A DNA stretch of 64,000 bases from Inquilinus sp042743185. GTDB taxonomy: Bacteria; Pseudomonadota; Alphaproteobacteria; DSM-16000; Inquilinaceae. A program made the position numbers and the translations under genes. The stretch covers positions 1 to 64,000 of the forward strand of contig NZ_JBHYMS010000006.1 of NCBI RefSeq assembly GCF_042743185.1, read 5' to 3'. Each line of letters begins with the position of its first letter. Position 1 is the first letter of the stretch. A model generated the notes under the pieces. That model was given only the letters and a program-made list of their open reading frames with translations, was not told the origin of the DNA and made no database searches. Below, one piece after another: positions 42,519 through 51,526 of this stretch.

Positions 42519-42773
42519 ATGCAGATCTCCGTCAGCGAGGCGAAGGCCCAGCTCACCGAGTTGGTGCGCCGTGCGGAGGCTGGTGAGGAGGTCGTCCTGA
42601 CCCGGTTCGGCCAGCCCGTGGCTCGCCTGGTGCCGGAGGCCAGAAAGCCGACATTGGCCGAGCGGAAGGCCATCATCGCGGAGATCATGGCATCGGCTGG
42701 TCAGGCGAGCCCCGGTCCCTCCGCTGCCCGCAGCCAGGACTTCCTCTACGACGACGCCGGCCTGCCCAAGTGA
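42519..42773 (+). CDS. Phd/YefM-type antitoxin
   Basis: An 84-residue antitoxin. The N-terminal DNA-binding part MQISVSEAKAQLTELVRRAE then GEEVVLTRFGQPVARLVPE is the classical Phd/YefM pattern. The C-terminal tail (SAARSQDFLYDDAGLPK) should wrap the toxin. It presumably represses its own promoter. The ribosome site gggaggga is strong. Its stop overlaps the toxin GTG by four bases (GTGA). Confidence 0.93.
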   Translation: MQISVSEAKAQLTELVRRAEAGEEVVLTRFGQPVARLVPEARKPTLAERKAIIAEIMASAGQASPGPSAARSQDFLYDDAGLPK

Positions 42774-43159
42774 TCATCGTCGACACCTCGGCGCTGATGG
42801 CCATCATCATGAAGGAGCCCGAGGCTCAGCGCTGTGCAGCGGTCCTGGGGTCCGAACCGGATCTCGCCATATCGGCCGGCACCGTAGCGGAAGCCATGAT
42901 CGTCGCCGGCGGGCGTCAGCTTGCCCGCGATATGGAGCGGCTGATCACCGAGACCGGTATGGAGATCGCGCCCGTCACCCCTGCCCTGTCCTGGCGGGTG
43001 GCAGAAGCCTATGCCCGTTGGGGCAAGGGATATCATCGAGCCGGCCTCAATTTCGGCGATTGCTTCGCCTATGCGGAGGCCAAGGCACGCTCTTGTCCGC
43101 TGCTCTTTGTCGGCGAGGATTTCAAGCAGACCGATCTGGCGAGCGCACTCAGCCCATGA
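42770..43159 (+). CDS. vapC: VapC-family PIN-domain ribonuclease toxin
   Basis: A 129-residue PIN domain. Acidic active-site residues are in MIIVDTSALMAI (first Asp), VAEAMIV (Glu, about residue 42), LNFGDCFAYAEAK (Asp about 97) and FVGEDFKQTDL (Asp near the C-terminus). VapC toxins cut tRNA or rRNA. GTG start inside the antitoxin stop. Pairing with a Phd-type, rather than VapB-type, antitoxin is a common combination. Ends 9 bases before the convergent pheA stop. Confidence 0.93.
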   Translation: MIIVDTSALMAIIMKEPEAQRCAAVLGSEPDLAISAGTVAEAMIVAGGRQLARDMERLITETGMEIAPVTPALSWRVAEAYARWGKGYHRAGLNFGDCFAYAEAKARSCPLLFVGEDFKQTDLASALSP

Positions 43160-43167
43160 GTTCCCCG

Positions 43168-44034
43168 TCACTCGTCGGCGGCGATCTGGCTCGGGTCGCG
43201 GCGGAAGGGGTGGGCCGGGTAGACGCCGAGCAGGTGGAAGTTCCGGGTGAAGAACTGCAGCTCCTCCAGCGCGAAGCGCAGCGCCTGGTCGTCCGGATGG
43301 CCTTCGACATCGGCATAGAACTGGGTCTGGCTGAACCGGCCGCCCAGCATGTAGCTCTCGAGCTTGGTGATGTTGACGCCATTGGTGGCGAAGCCGCCCA
43401 GCGCCTTGTAGAGGGCGGCCGGCACCGACCGCACCTCGAACACGAAGCTTGTCATCACCGGGCCGTTGTTCGGCTTCGGCCGCACCGGGTCGCGCGACAG
43501 CACGACGAAGCGGGTGGTGTTGTGCTCCGCATCCTCGATGTCGCGGGCCAGGATCTCCAGCGTGTAGATCTCGGCCGCCAGCCGGCTCGAGATGGCGGCG
43601 ATGGCGGGGTCGCCGCGCTCGGCCACCATGCGCGCGGCGCCGGCGGTGTCGGCATGGTTGACCGGCTTCAGCCCGCGGGCCCGCAGCCACTGCCGGCACT
43701 GGCCCAGCGCCTGGACATGGCTGTGCACCTCATGGATATCCGCCAGCTTCGCGCCGGGCACCGCCACCAGCTGGTGGTTCACCCGCAGGAAGTGCTCGCC
43801 GACGATGTGCAGGCCCGATTCCGGCAGCAGGTGGTGCATGTCGGCGACCCGGCCGGCGATCGAGTTCTCGATCGGGATCATGCCGAGATCGGCCCGGCCG
43901 TCATGCACGGCCGCCAGCGCGTCCTCGAAGGACGGGCACGGCACCGTCTCCGCATCCGGGAAGGCCTGGCGCGACGCCATGTCGGAATTGGCCCCGGCCC
44001 AACCCTGGAACGAGATCCTCTTGGCACGGGTCAT
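43168..44034 (-). CDS. pheA: prephenate dehydratase with ACT domain
   Basis: A 288-residue monofunctional enzyme making phenylpyruvate in phenylalanine synthesis. The dehydratase domain opens ISFQGWAGANSDMA, contains IPIENSIAGRVADMHHLL, and has the catalytic TRF motif in EHNTTRFVVLSR. The C-terminal ACT domain has GVNITKLESYMLGG (usual form ESRP) and binds phenylalanine as feedback inhibitor. No chorismate mutase domain. Its ATG overlaps the kdsB stop by four bases (ATGA). Confidence 0.95.
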   Translation of the reverse strand: MTRAKRISFQGWAGANSDMASRQAFPDAETVPCPSFEDALAAVHDGRADLGMIPIENSIAGRVADMHHLLPESGLHIVGEHFLRVNHQLVAVPGAKLADIHEVHSHVQALGQCRQWLRARGLKPVNHADTAGAARMVAERGDPAIAAISSRLAAEIYTLEILARDIEDAEHNTTRFVVLSRDPVRPKPNNGPVMTSFVFEVRSVPAALYKALGGFATNGVNITKLESYMLGGRFSQTQFYADVEGHPDDQALRFALEELQFFTRNFHLLGVYPAHPFRRDPSQIAADE

Positions 44035-44798
44035 CGCACGGCTCCGCCAGTCGACAGAGGGGCCGCGAGCAGGCGCCGGGCGCGCTCCAGCTCCTCCTGG
44101 GTGTCGACGCCGAGCGGCACGGTGTCGACGATGGCGACATCGATCCGCATGCCGGCGGTCAGCGCCCGCAGCTGCTCCAGCTTCTCGCGCCGCTCCAGCG
44201 CCGCGGGCGGCAGCGTCACATAGCGTTCCAGCGCCGCCCGGCGATAGGCGTAGAGCCCGATATGGTGCAGGAGCGGCCCCTCGCCCGACGGCGCCGTGGT
44301 GCGGGTGAAGTAGAAGGCCCGGCCGGTCCGCGCCCCCTCCTCCCGCTCGACGATCGCCTTGACGATGGCGGGGTTGGTCTTCTCCTCCTCGCGCACGATC
44401 ACCGCGGCCAGCGTGCCGATATCCACATCCGGATCGTCGAGCAGCGCCACCGCGGCCCGCGGCAAGGCCGGATCCAGCGTCGGCAGGTCGCCCTGGACGT
44501 TGACCACGATGTCGTGCCGGCCGTCCGGATCGACGCTGCGCAGCGCCTGGGCGATGCGGTCGGAACCCGAGGGCAGGTCCGGGTCGGTCAGCACCGCCGT
44601 GCCGCCGGCCGCCTCGATCGCATCGGCGATCGGCCGGTCGCCGCAGGCGACGACCACCGGGCCGAGGCCAGCCGCGACCGAGCGGCGCCAGACATGGACG
44701 ATCATCGGCTCGCCGTGGATGTCGGCCAGCGGCTTGTCCGGCAGGCGGGTCGCGGCCAAGCGCGCGGGAATGACGACGATGGGGTTGGACGCGGTCAT
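44031..44798 (-). CDS. kdsB: 3-deoxy-manno-octulosonate cytidylyltransferase
   Basis: A 255-residue enzyme activating Kdo as CMP-Kdo for lipopolysaccharide inner core. Motifs: VVIPARLAATRLPDKPLADI at the N-terminus, then VVVACGDRPIADAI, GSDRIAQALRSVDPDG and IVVNVQGDLPTLDP, and HIGLYAYRRAALERYV. The family size is about 245-255. Upstream of pheA in a coupled operon, divergent from the cytochrome c gene with 230 bases between starts. Confidence 0.96.
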   Translation of the reverse strand: MTASNPIVVIPARLAATRLPDKPLADIHGEPMIVHVWRRSVAAGLGPVVVACGDRPIADAIEAAGGTAVLTDPDLPSGSDRIAQALRSVDPDGRHDIVVNVQGDLPTLDPALPRAAVALLDDPDVDIGTLAAVIVREEEKTNPAIVKAIVEREEGARTGRAFYFTRTTAPSGEGPLLHHIGLYAYRRAALERYVTLPPAALERREKLEQLRALTAGMRIDVAIVDTVPLGVDTQEELERARRLLAAPLSTGGAVR

Positions 44799-45028
44799 GA
44801 TGCCGCGTCATCCTCCGTTGCCGCGACGGCGTCAAGACCGGCCAGACGCGACGAGGCTGGAGCCGGCCTGCGCGGCCGTCCTCCGCGGCGGCGGCAAAGG
44901 GTGTCGCAGCCGGACATCGCCCCTTGCCAGACCGATTGCAACGCCTCTACAAGACCCGCGGGCCCGCACGGTCGAATCGAGTCGTGCGTCCGGGGAGGTT
45001 GCCGTCGCGCTTCGAGGTGAGATCCGGC

Positions 45029-45679
45029 ATGGAATTCAATAAAATATTCGCTGCTGTCCTGCTGGCCGGCATCATCGGAATGGCGACCGGCATCGTGGCC
45101 GACATCCTGGTCTCGCCGGAGCCGCTGAAGGAAAACGCATTCAAGGTCGACACCAGCGCGGTCGCCACCGCGCCGGCGCCCGGCGCGGAGCAGGCCGGGC
45201 CGTCGATCCCGCCGATCGCGCCGTTGCTGGCCGCCGCCGACCCGGCCAAGGGCCAGGCTCTGTCGAAGGCCTGCACCGCCTGCCATACCTTCGAGAAGGG
45301 CGGCGCCAACAAGGTCGGGCCGAACCAGTGGAACCTGGTCGACGCGCCGATGGGCCACAAGGAAGACTTCAACTACTCGGCCGCGATCAAGAAGAAGCAC
45401 GAGGAAGGCGCGCACTGGACCTATGAGGAGCTGAACGAGTTCCTGGCCGGCCCGAAGGCGCATCTCCCCGGCACGACCATGACCTATGCCGGCATGAAGA
45501 GCGAGAAGGACCGCGCCGACCTGATCGCCTGGCTGCGCACCAACGCCGACACGCCCGCGCCGCTGCCGAGCCCGGATGCCGCCCCCGCCGGGGGCACGCC
45601 CCCCGCGGGCGGCGCCCCCCCGGCGGGCGGCGAGACGCCGGCCGGCGGGTCGGAGCAGGCGCCGAAGAGCGGCGGCTGA
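45029..45679 (+). CDS. membrane-anchored cytochrome c (CycM-like)
   Basis: A 216-residue class I cytochrome c. An N-terminal helix (IFAAVLLAGIIGMATGIVA) acts as uncleaved anchor. The haem site is KACTACHTFEKGG (CxxCH) and the axial Met lies in GTTMTYAGMKSEKDR. The alphaproteobacterial CycM/c552 group carries electrons from the bc1 complex to oxidases. The last 40 residues are a Pro/Gly-rich tail with repeated PPAGGA/ETPAGG units, unusual for the family. Placement next to kdsB-pheA is normal in alphaproteobacteria. Followed by a good terminator. Confidence 0.93.
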   Translation: MEFNKIFAAVLLAGIIGMATGIVADILVSPEPLKENAFKVDTSAVATAPAPGAEQAGPSIPPIAPLLAAADPAKGQALSKACTACHTFEKGGANKVGPNQWNLVDAPMGHKEDFNYSAAIKKKHEEGAHWTYEELNEFLAGPKAHLPGTTMTYAGMKSEKDRADLIAWLRTNADTPAPLPSPDAAPAGGTPPAGGAPPAGGETPAGGSEQAPKSGG

Positions 45680-45705
45680 TCGCCGCAGCCTTCCAGCTTC
45701 CGGAG

Positions 45706-45731
45706 CGGGACCGCCAAAAGCGGTCCCGTTT
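45706..45731 (+). terminator. rho-independent terminator after cytochrome c
   Basis: Arms cgggaccgc (45706-45714) and gcggtcccg (45720-45728), loop caaaa, followed by ttt. Confidence 0.75.
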
Positions 45732-45828
45732 CCATTTATGTTTGGCTTTATTCCGCGCCGTGGGATTCCCTAGACTCCGCCCATCGACCGGCGCCACGGC
45801 GGCGCCGGATGTCCGGCCCGGGAGCCTC

Positions 45829-47682
45829 ATGCGCATCGTCACCGCCCTCCTGCTCGCCCTCGCCCTCGCCCTCGCGGCCCCGGCCGTCGTTCGCGCGGAG
45901 GAGCCGGCGGCGAGCCATGCCCTGGCCCTGTTCGGGCAGCCGAAATACCCGGCTGGATTCACCCATTTCGACTATGCCGACCCGGACGCGCCGAAGGGTG
46001 GCAGCCTGGTGCTGAGCACGGTCGGCACCTTCGACACGCTGAACGTGATCCCGATCGGCACGCCGCCGCGCTCGCTGGGGCTGCTCTATGATTCGCTGAT
46101 GGTGGAGAGCCAGGACGAATCCGGGGTCTATTACGGCCTGCTGGCGGAGAGCGTGACGGTGCCGGACGACGTCTCCTGGGCGATTTTCGCGCTGCGGCCG
46201 GAGGCGCGCTGGCACGACGGCGTGCCGGTGACGGCCGAGGACGTGGTGTGGAGCTGGGAGACGGTGCGCGACAAGGCCGAGCCATTCCTGAAGTCCTTCT
46301 TCCGCGACGTGACCGGCGCCGAGGCGCTGGACGACCACCGGGTGCGCTTCACCTTCGCCAGCCGCAACACCCGCAAGGCGGTCGGCCAGGTGGCGAACTC
46401 GCTGCCGATCCTCCCCAAGCACTGGTGGACCGCGAACGGCCGGGACGTCAGCCAGAACACGGTCGAGCCGCCGCTCGGCAGCGGACCGTACCGGATCGCG
46501 TCGGTCGATCCCGGCCGGACGCTCGCCTGGGAGCGCGTGCCCGACTATTGGGGCCGCGACCTGCCGGCAAGCCGCGGCCAGTGGAATTTCGACCGCATCC
46601 GCTACGACTACTACCGCGACCGCGACGCCGAGTTCGAGGCGTTCAAGGGCGGCAACTCCGACTTCCGGCAGGAGTTCACCTCGCTGTTCTGGGCCACCGG
46701 CTACGACATCCCGGCGGTGCGCGACGGCCGCCTCATCCGCGCCGAAATCGCCAGCGAGGATCCCCGCGGCATGCAGGGATACTTCTTCAATCTGCGCCGC
46801 GCCCCGTTCTCCGACCCCAAGGTGCGCGAGGCGTTGGCTTGGCTGTACGATTTCGAATGGGTGAACAAGACCCTGTTCTTCGGCCTGTACGAGCGGCTGA
46901 CCAGCTATTTCAACGCCGAGGGCTTCCGCTCCTCCGGCGTGCCGGAGGGCGAGGAACGGGCGCTGCTGGAGCCGTTCCGCGGCCAGGTGCCGGATGCGCT
47001 GTTCGACACCCCGTTCACGCTGCCGACGACCGACGGCAGCGGCAATATGCGCGACAACATCCGCACCGCGCTGCGTCTCTTGAAGGAGGCGGGGTGGGAG
47101 CAGCGCGACGGCGTGATGACCAACATCGCCACCGGCGAGCCGATGCGGTTCGAGATCCTCGACGACACGCCCCAGCTCGAGCGGGTGACCCAGCCCTTCA
47201 TCGACCGGCTGCGGCAGATCGGCATTCAGGCGAGCCTGCGCATTGTCGACGCGGCGCAGTTCCAGCAGCGTTATCAGCGCTTCGATTTCGACGTCACCAT
47301 CTTCGCCTACACCTTCTACCCGCCGCCGGGCAGCGAGCTGCGCAGCTATTTCGGCTCGGAGGCGGCGGGAATCGAGGGCTCGGGCAACCTCATGGGCATC
47401 CGCAACCCGGCGGTGGACGCGCTGATCGACAAGGTCGTGGCCGCCCGCGACCTGTCGTCGCTGCAGGTTGCGACCCGCGCGCTGGATCGTGTGCTGTTGT
47501 GGAACCGCTACCTGATCCCGCATTGGGGCAAGAGCGACGCCTGGGTGGCCTACTGGAACCGCTTCGGCCAGCCGAAGACGCAGCCGTCGCATCGCTTCGG
47601 CGACCCCAATGGGATCGCGTTCCCCTCGACCTGGTGGATCGATCCGGCGAAAGATGCGGCGCTGAACCGGGCTAGTCGATGA
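45829..47682 (+). CDS. extracellular peptide-type substrate-binding protein, copy 1 (YejA-like)
   Basis: A 617-residue SBP_bac_5 (cluster C) binding protein. Sec signal MRIVTALLLALALALAAPAVV, cut near VRAEE. The family landmark YADPDAPKGGSLVLSTVGTF is close to the start of the mature part, with later LGSGPYRIASVDPGRTL and YYRDRDAEFEAFKGG. Relatives of E. coli YejA bind oligopeptides or microcin C. First of three tandem paralogues ahead of one importer; the ATG follows gggagcctc. Its stop overlaps the next ATG (ATGA). Confidence 0.92.
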   Translation: MRIVTALLLALALALAAPAVVRAEEPAASHALALFGQPKYPAGFTHFDYADPDAPKGGSLVLSTVGTFDTLNVIPIGTPPRSLGLLYDSLMVESQDESGVYYGLLAESVTVPDDVSWAIFALRPEARWHDGVPVTAEDVVWSWETVRDKAEPFLKSFFRDVTGAEALDDHRVRFTFASRNTRKAVGQVANSLPILPKHWWTANGRDVSQNTVEPPLGSGPYRIASVDPGRTLAWERVPDYWGRDLPASRGQWNFDRIRYDYYRDRDAEFEAFKGGNSDFRQEFTSLFWATGYDIPAVRDGRLIRAEIASEDPRGMQGYFFNLRRAPFSDPKVREALAWLYDFEWVNKTLFFGLYERLTSYFNAEGFRSSGVPEGEERALLEPFRGQVPDALFDTPFTLPTTDGSGNMRDNIRTALRLLKEAGWEQRDGVMTNIATGEPMRFEILDDTPQLERVTQPFIDRLRQIGIQASLRIVDAAQFQQRYQRFDFDVTIFAYTFYPPPGSELRSYFGSEAAGIEGSGNLMGIRNPAVDALIDKVVAARDLSSLQVATRALDRVLLWNRYLIPHWGKSDAWVAYWNRFGQPKTQPSHRFGDPNGIAFPSTWWIDPAKDAALNRASR

Positions 47683-49577
47683 AGAGCATGCTGACGCGAC
47701 GTGAATTCGGCCGGATGGCCCTGGCGACGGGCTTCGCCGCTCCACTCCTGGGTGGCGTCCCTGCCCTGGCGCGGCCCAAGCTGGCGGCGGGTGCGGGCAA
47801 CCTGACGACGCTGAAGAGCTTCGCGGAGTTCGGCGACCCGATCTATCCGGCGGATTTCACGCAATTCAAATACGTCGACCCGGCGGCGCCGAAGGGCGGG
47901 ACCATCCGCCTCGCCGCGATCGGGACCTTCGAGCGCCTGGACACCATCCGCGTCGGCGGCGACTGGGCCGCGGGCATCGGCAACATCCTGAGCAGCCTGA
48001 TGACCGGCTCGGGCGACGAGCTGTCCAGCTACTATCCGATGATCGCCGAAAGTGTCGCCGTCCCGGATGACCTGTCCCATGCCGTGTTCACCCTGGATCC
48101 CCGGGCGACATGGCAGGACGGCACACCGATCCTGGCCGATGATTTCGTCTTCGCCTTCGACTTCATCAAGGCGAATGCGCGCCCGCTGCTGAAGCAGTTC
48201 TGGGTCGATATCGAGAAGGCGACGCTGGTGTCGGAACGCCAGGTCCGCTTCGACTTCGCCACCCGGGACAACTGGCGGACCCTCGGCAAGGTCTGCGGCT
48301 TCGGCCCGATGCCGAAGCGGTGGTGGGAGGCGTCTGGCCGCGACATCGCCAAATCCTATATCGAGCCGGTGCTGTCCGAGGGGCCGTACCGGATCACCAA
48401 GGTCGAGCCGGGCCGCAGCATCACCTATGAACGCATCGACGATTGGTGGGCGAAGGACCTGCCGGTCAATGTAGGCCAGAACAACGCCGATCGGATCACC
48501 TACACCTATTATCGCGACCAGGACGTGATGTTCGAGGCTTTCATGGCCGGCGAATTCGACTTCTGGGCCGAGAACAGCGCCAAGCGCTGGGCCACGGAGT
48601 ACGAGCGGGACGTCGTCAAATCGGGCCGGGTCCAGAAGCTGCTGCTGCCCGACAACACACCGAGCGGCTTCGTCGGCTTCGTCTTCAACACGCGACGTCC
48701 GATCTTCCAGGATGCGCGGGTCCGAGAGGCGATCGCGCTGCTCTACGACTTCGAGTGGACGAACCGGAACCTCTTTTACGGCCAGTATGTCCGGGCGAAG
48801 AGCTACTTCCCGAACTCGGACTACGGCACCACGGATGTCCCGCTGCCGGAGGGCGAGGAGAAGGCGATCCTGGAGCGCTTCCGCGACCGGATCCCGGCGG
48901 AGACCTTCACCACCCCCTTCGCGGTGTCCGAGACCGACGGGTCCGGCCAGATTCGGCCGCAGCTGCGCGAGGCTTGGCGCCTGCTTAAGGAGACCGGCTG
49001 GGAGATCCGGAACGGCACCCTGACCAATGTGGCGACAGGCCAGCCCTTCCGGTTCGAGTATCTCCAAGCCGATGGTGACGGCGGCGTGCTGCGGATGGTC
49101 GAGCCCTTCTTGGCCAACCTGGCGCGGGCCGGGATCAAGGCCGAGATCCGCGTCGCGGACACGCCGCAGTACCAGCGCCGCGTGCAGGATTTCGACTACG
49201 ACATGATCTATATCGCGGCGAACTTCTTCCCGCCGCCCGGCCCGGAGATGGAGAGTTATTTCATGTCGACCACGGCCGGCCAACAGGACAGCGGCAACTG
49301 GGCCGGGATCAAGGATCCGGTCGTCGATGCGCTGGTCAAGGAGATCATCGCCGAGCACGAGGATCTCGACAGGATCAAGGCCACCACCCGGGCGCTCGAC
49401 CGGGTGCTGCTGCGCGGCCACTACATCATCCCGTCCTATTATCTGAACAAGACCCGCCTCGCCTTCTGGGACAAGTTCGCTCGGCCGGAGACGCCGCCCT
49501 ATTACGGCACCGGCTTCCCCGACGCGTGGTGGATCGATCCGGCGAAGGATGCAGCGTCGAAGCGCGGACAGGGATGA
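47679..49577 (+). CDS. extracellular peptide-type substrate-binding protein, copy 2 (Tat-exported)
   Basis: A 632-residue paralogue of the flanking binding proteins. The N-terminus MKSMLTRREFGRMALATGFA has the twin-Arg motif RREFGRM, so export is probably by Tat. Mature-part landmark YVDPAAPKGGTIRLAAIGTF aligns with copies 1 and 3; then SEGPYRITKVEPGRSITYER and YYRDQDVMFEAFMAGEFDFW. The pocket residues differ from copy 1, so ligands may differ. Coupled to copy 1 by a four-base overlap. Confidence 0.92.
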   Translation: MKSMLTRREFGRMALATGFAAPLLGGVPALARPKLAAGAGNLTTLKSFAEFGDPIYPADFTQFKYVDPAAPKGGTIRLAAIGTFERLDTIRVGGDWAAGIGNILSSLMTGSGDELSSYYPMIAESVAVPDDLSHAVFTLDPRATWQDGTPILADDFVFAFDFIKANARPLLKQFWVDIEKATLVSERQVRFDFATRDNWRTLGKVCGFGPMPKRWWEASGRDIAKSYIEPVLSEGPYRITKVEPGRSITYERIDDWWAKDLPVNVGQNNADRITYTYYRDQDVMFEAFMAGEFDFWAENSAKRWATEYERDVVKSGRVQKLLLPDNTPSGFVGFVFNTRRPIFQDARVREAIALLYDFEWTNRNLFYGQYVRAKSYFPNSDYGTTDVPLPEGEEKAILERFRDRIPAETFTTPFAVSETDGSGQIRPQLREAWRLLKETGWEIRNGTLTNVATGQPFRFEYLQADGDGGVLRMVEPFLANLARAGIKAEIRVADTPQYQRRVQDFDYDMIYIAANFFPPPGPEMESYFMSTTAGQQDSGNWAGIKDPVVDALVKEIIAEHEDLDRIKATTRALDRVLLRGHYIIPSYYLNKTRLAFWDKFARPETPPYYGTGFPDAWWIDPAKDAASKRGQG

Positions 49578-49587
49578 GGAGCCAGCG

Positions 49588-51471
49588 ATGAGGGATCCGA
49601 GAGTCACCCGCCGGCAGTTCACGTTGGGCTCGATGCTCGCCGCGGCGGCCCAGGTCATGCCCTGGCCCCGCGCCTTCGCCCAGGCTCCCGCTGGCCGGCC
49701 CGGATACAAGCCGCCGAGCCATTTCCTGTCGCTGCTGGGCCGCCTCGCTCAATATCCCGCCAACTTCGCGCATTGGGATTATGTGAACCCGGATGCGCCC
49801 AGGGGCGGCCAGTTGATCCTCGGCACGCTCGGGACCTTCGACACGCTCAACGACTATTCGGCGCTCGGCACAGGGACCAGGCTCGTCATGAGCGCGCTGT
49901 ACGAGGCCCTGATCTCCTCCAATCTCGACGAGCTCGCGGTCGAATACGCCAATCTCGCCGAAAGCGTCGAGGAGTCGGAGGACAAGCTCTCGCTGATCTG
50001 CCGGCTGCGGGACGGCCCGCATTTCCACGACGGCAAGCCGATCACAACGGACGACATCCTGTTCACCCACGAGACCTTCCGCGAGAAGGCGGCCCCCTAC
50101 TTCAAGGCGACCTATTACGAGTATCTCGACCGGATCGACGTACTGGACGACCGCACCGTCCGCTTCACCGCCAAGGACCTGTCGAACCCCGAGCTTCTGA
50201 TGGGCGTTGCCGGAATGCCCATCCTGCCGAAGCACTGGTGGTCGACCCGCGACTTCAGCGCGCCGATCCTGGAGCCGATGCTGGGCAGCGGCCGGCGGCG
50301 CCTCAAGGCCGTCGACCCCGGCCGCTCCTTCACGCTGGAGCGCGTCGAGGACTATTGGGGGAAGGATCTGCCGCAGAATGTCGGGACGGGGAATTTCGAC
50401 CAGATCACCTACCAGTATTATCGCGACTTCAACGTCCTCTACGAGGCGCTGAAGGCAGGCGAGTTCGATTTCATGAGCATCACCTCGCCGCAGGAATGGA
50501 CCACCGGCTTCAGCAGCCTGCCGGCCTTGAGGACCGGCGCCTTCAAGAAGGAGGAGTTCCCGTCCGAGGCACCGGAATCCTATGGGATGCTGATCTTCAA
50601 CCTGCGCCGGCCGTTATTGTCGGATGTCCGTGTCCGCCGGGCGCTCAACTTCCTGTACGATTTCGAGACGACGCAGAAGACCAGCTATTACGGGCTTTAC
50701 CAGAGGGCGCAGGGACATTTTCCCAACACCGAGTTCATGTTCGAGGGTCTACCCCAGGGCCGTGAGCTGGAGATCCTCGAGAAGTACCGGGGCCGCATCC
50801 CCGACGAGATCTTCACCACAGAGTTCCGCCAGCCGACCACCGACGGCAATGGCAACATCCGGTCGAACATGCGGGCCGCCCTCGACCTGCTGAAGCAGGC
50901 GGGGTGGGAGCTGCGTGACAACCGGCTGACCAATATCGCTACCGGCGATGTTGCCTCGATCGAGATGATCTTCTTCGATTCCGAGATGGAGAAGACGATC
51001 CTGCCGTTCACGCAGAACCTGCGGCGCATCGGCATCCAGGCGACGCCAAGGCTGCTGGATGTTCCCCAGTTCCAGACGCGGATGCACGAGTTCGAGTTCG
51101 ACATCCTGCCCGGCTTCATGCCGCCCGCTTACCCGCCTGGCGCGGAGCAGAAGTCCCGCTGGCATTCGCTCTATGCCGACCAAAAAGGCGGGCTCAACAT
51201 CCAGGGGACCCGCGATCCCGTCGTCGACGAGATGGTCGATTACCTGGTCGCTACGAACGAGTGGGATGAACGGGGTGCGGCCAGCAGGGCGTTCAACCGC
51301 TACATCACCTGGCAGTTCTATTCTATCATGCTGTATTACGATCCGGTCGACCGGATCGGGTACTGGGACATCTTCGGCAGGCCGGACAAGCGGCCCAAGA
51401 TGAATCTCGGCTTCGCCACCTGGTGGTACAGCGAGCACAACCCGCAAGCCCTGAGGGGACGGCGCCGGTGA
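49588..51471 (+). CDS. extracellular peptide-type substrate-binding protein, copy 3 (Tat-exported)
   Basis: A 627-residue third paralogue. The signal MRDPRVTRRQFTLGSMLAAA carries RRQFTLG, a Tat motif, with cleavage near AFAQA. The landmark YVNPDAPRGGQLILGTLGTF is shared; LGSGRRRLKAVDPGRSFTLE replaces the usual GPYRI with GRRRL, and YYRDFNVLYEALKAGEFDFM follows. Starts 10 bases after copy 2 with gagga before the ATG, and leads directly into the permease genes, so this copy may be the principal partner (inference). Confidence 0.92.
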   Translation: MRDPRVTRRQFTLGSMLAAAAQVMPWPRAFAQAPAGRPGYKPPSHFLSLLGRLAQYPANFAHWDYVNPDAPRGGQLILGTLGTFDTLNDYSALGTGTRLVMSALYEALISSNLDELAVEYANLAESVEESEDKLSLICRLRDGPHFHDGKPITTDDILFTHETFREKAAPYFKATYYEYLDRIDVLDDRTVRFTAKDLSNPELLMGVAGMPILPKHWWSTRDFSAPILEPMLGSGRRRLKAVDPGRSFTLERVEDYWGKDLPQNVGTGNFDQITYQYYRDFNVLYEALKAGEFDFMSITSPQEWTTGFSSLPALRTGAFKKEEFPSEAPESYGMLIFNLRRPLLSDVRVRRALNFLYDFETTQKTSYYGLYQRAQGHFPNTEFMFEGLPQGRELEILEKYRGRIPDEIFTTEFRQPTTDGNGNIRSNMRAALDLLKQAGWELRDNRLTNIATGDVASIEMIFFDSEMEKTILPFTQNLRRIGIQATPRLLDVPQFQTRMHEFEFDILPGFMPPAYPPGAEQKSRWHSLYADQKGGLNIQGTRDPVVDEMVDYLVATNEWDERGAASRAFNRYITWQFYSIMLYYDPVDRIGYWDIFGRPDKRPKMNLGFATWWYSEHNPQALRGRRR

Positions 51472-51526
51472 TCATCAGCCCTTGTCATTTACCTCGGCCC
51501 GCATCGCCAGGTCGGGAGGCCGAGGC

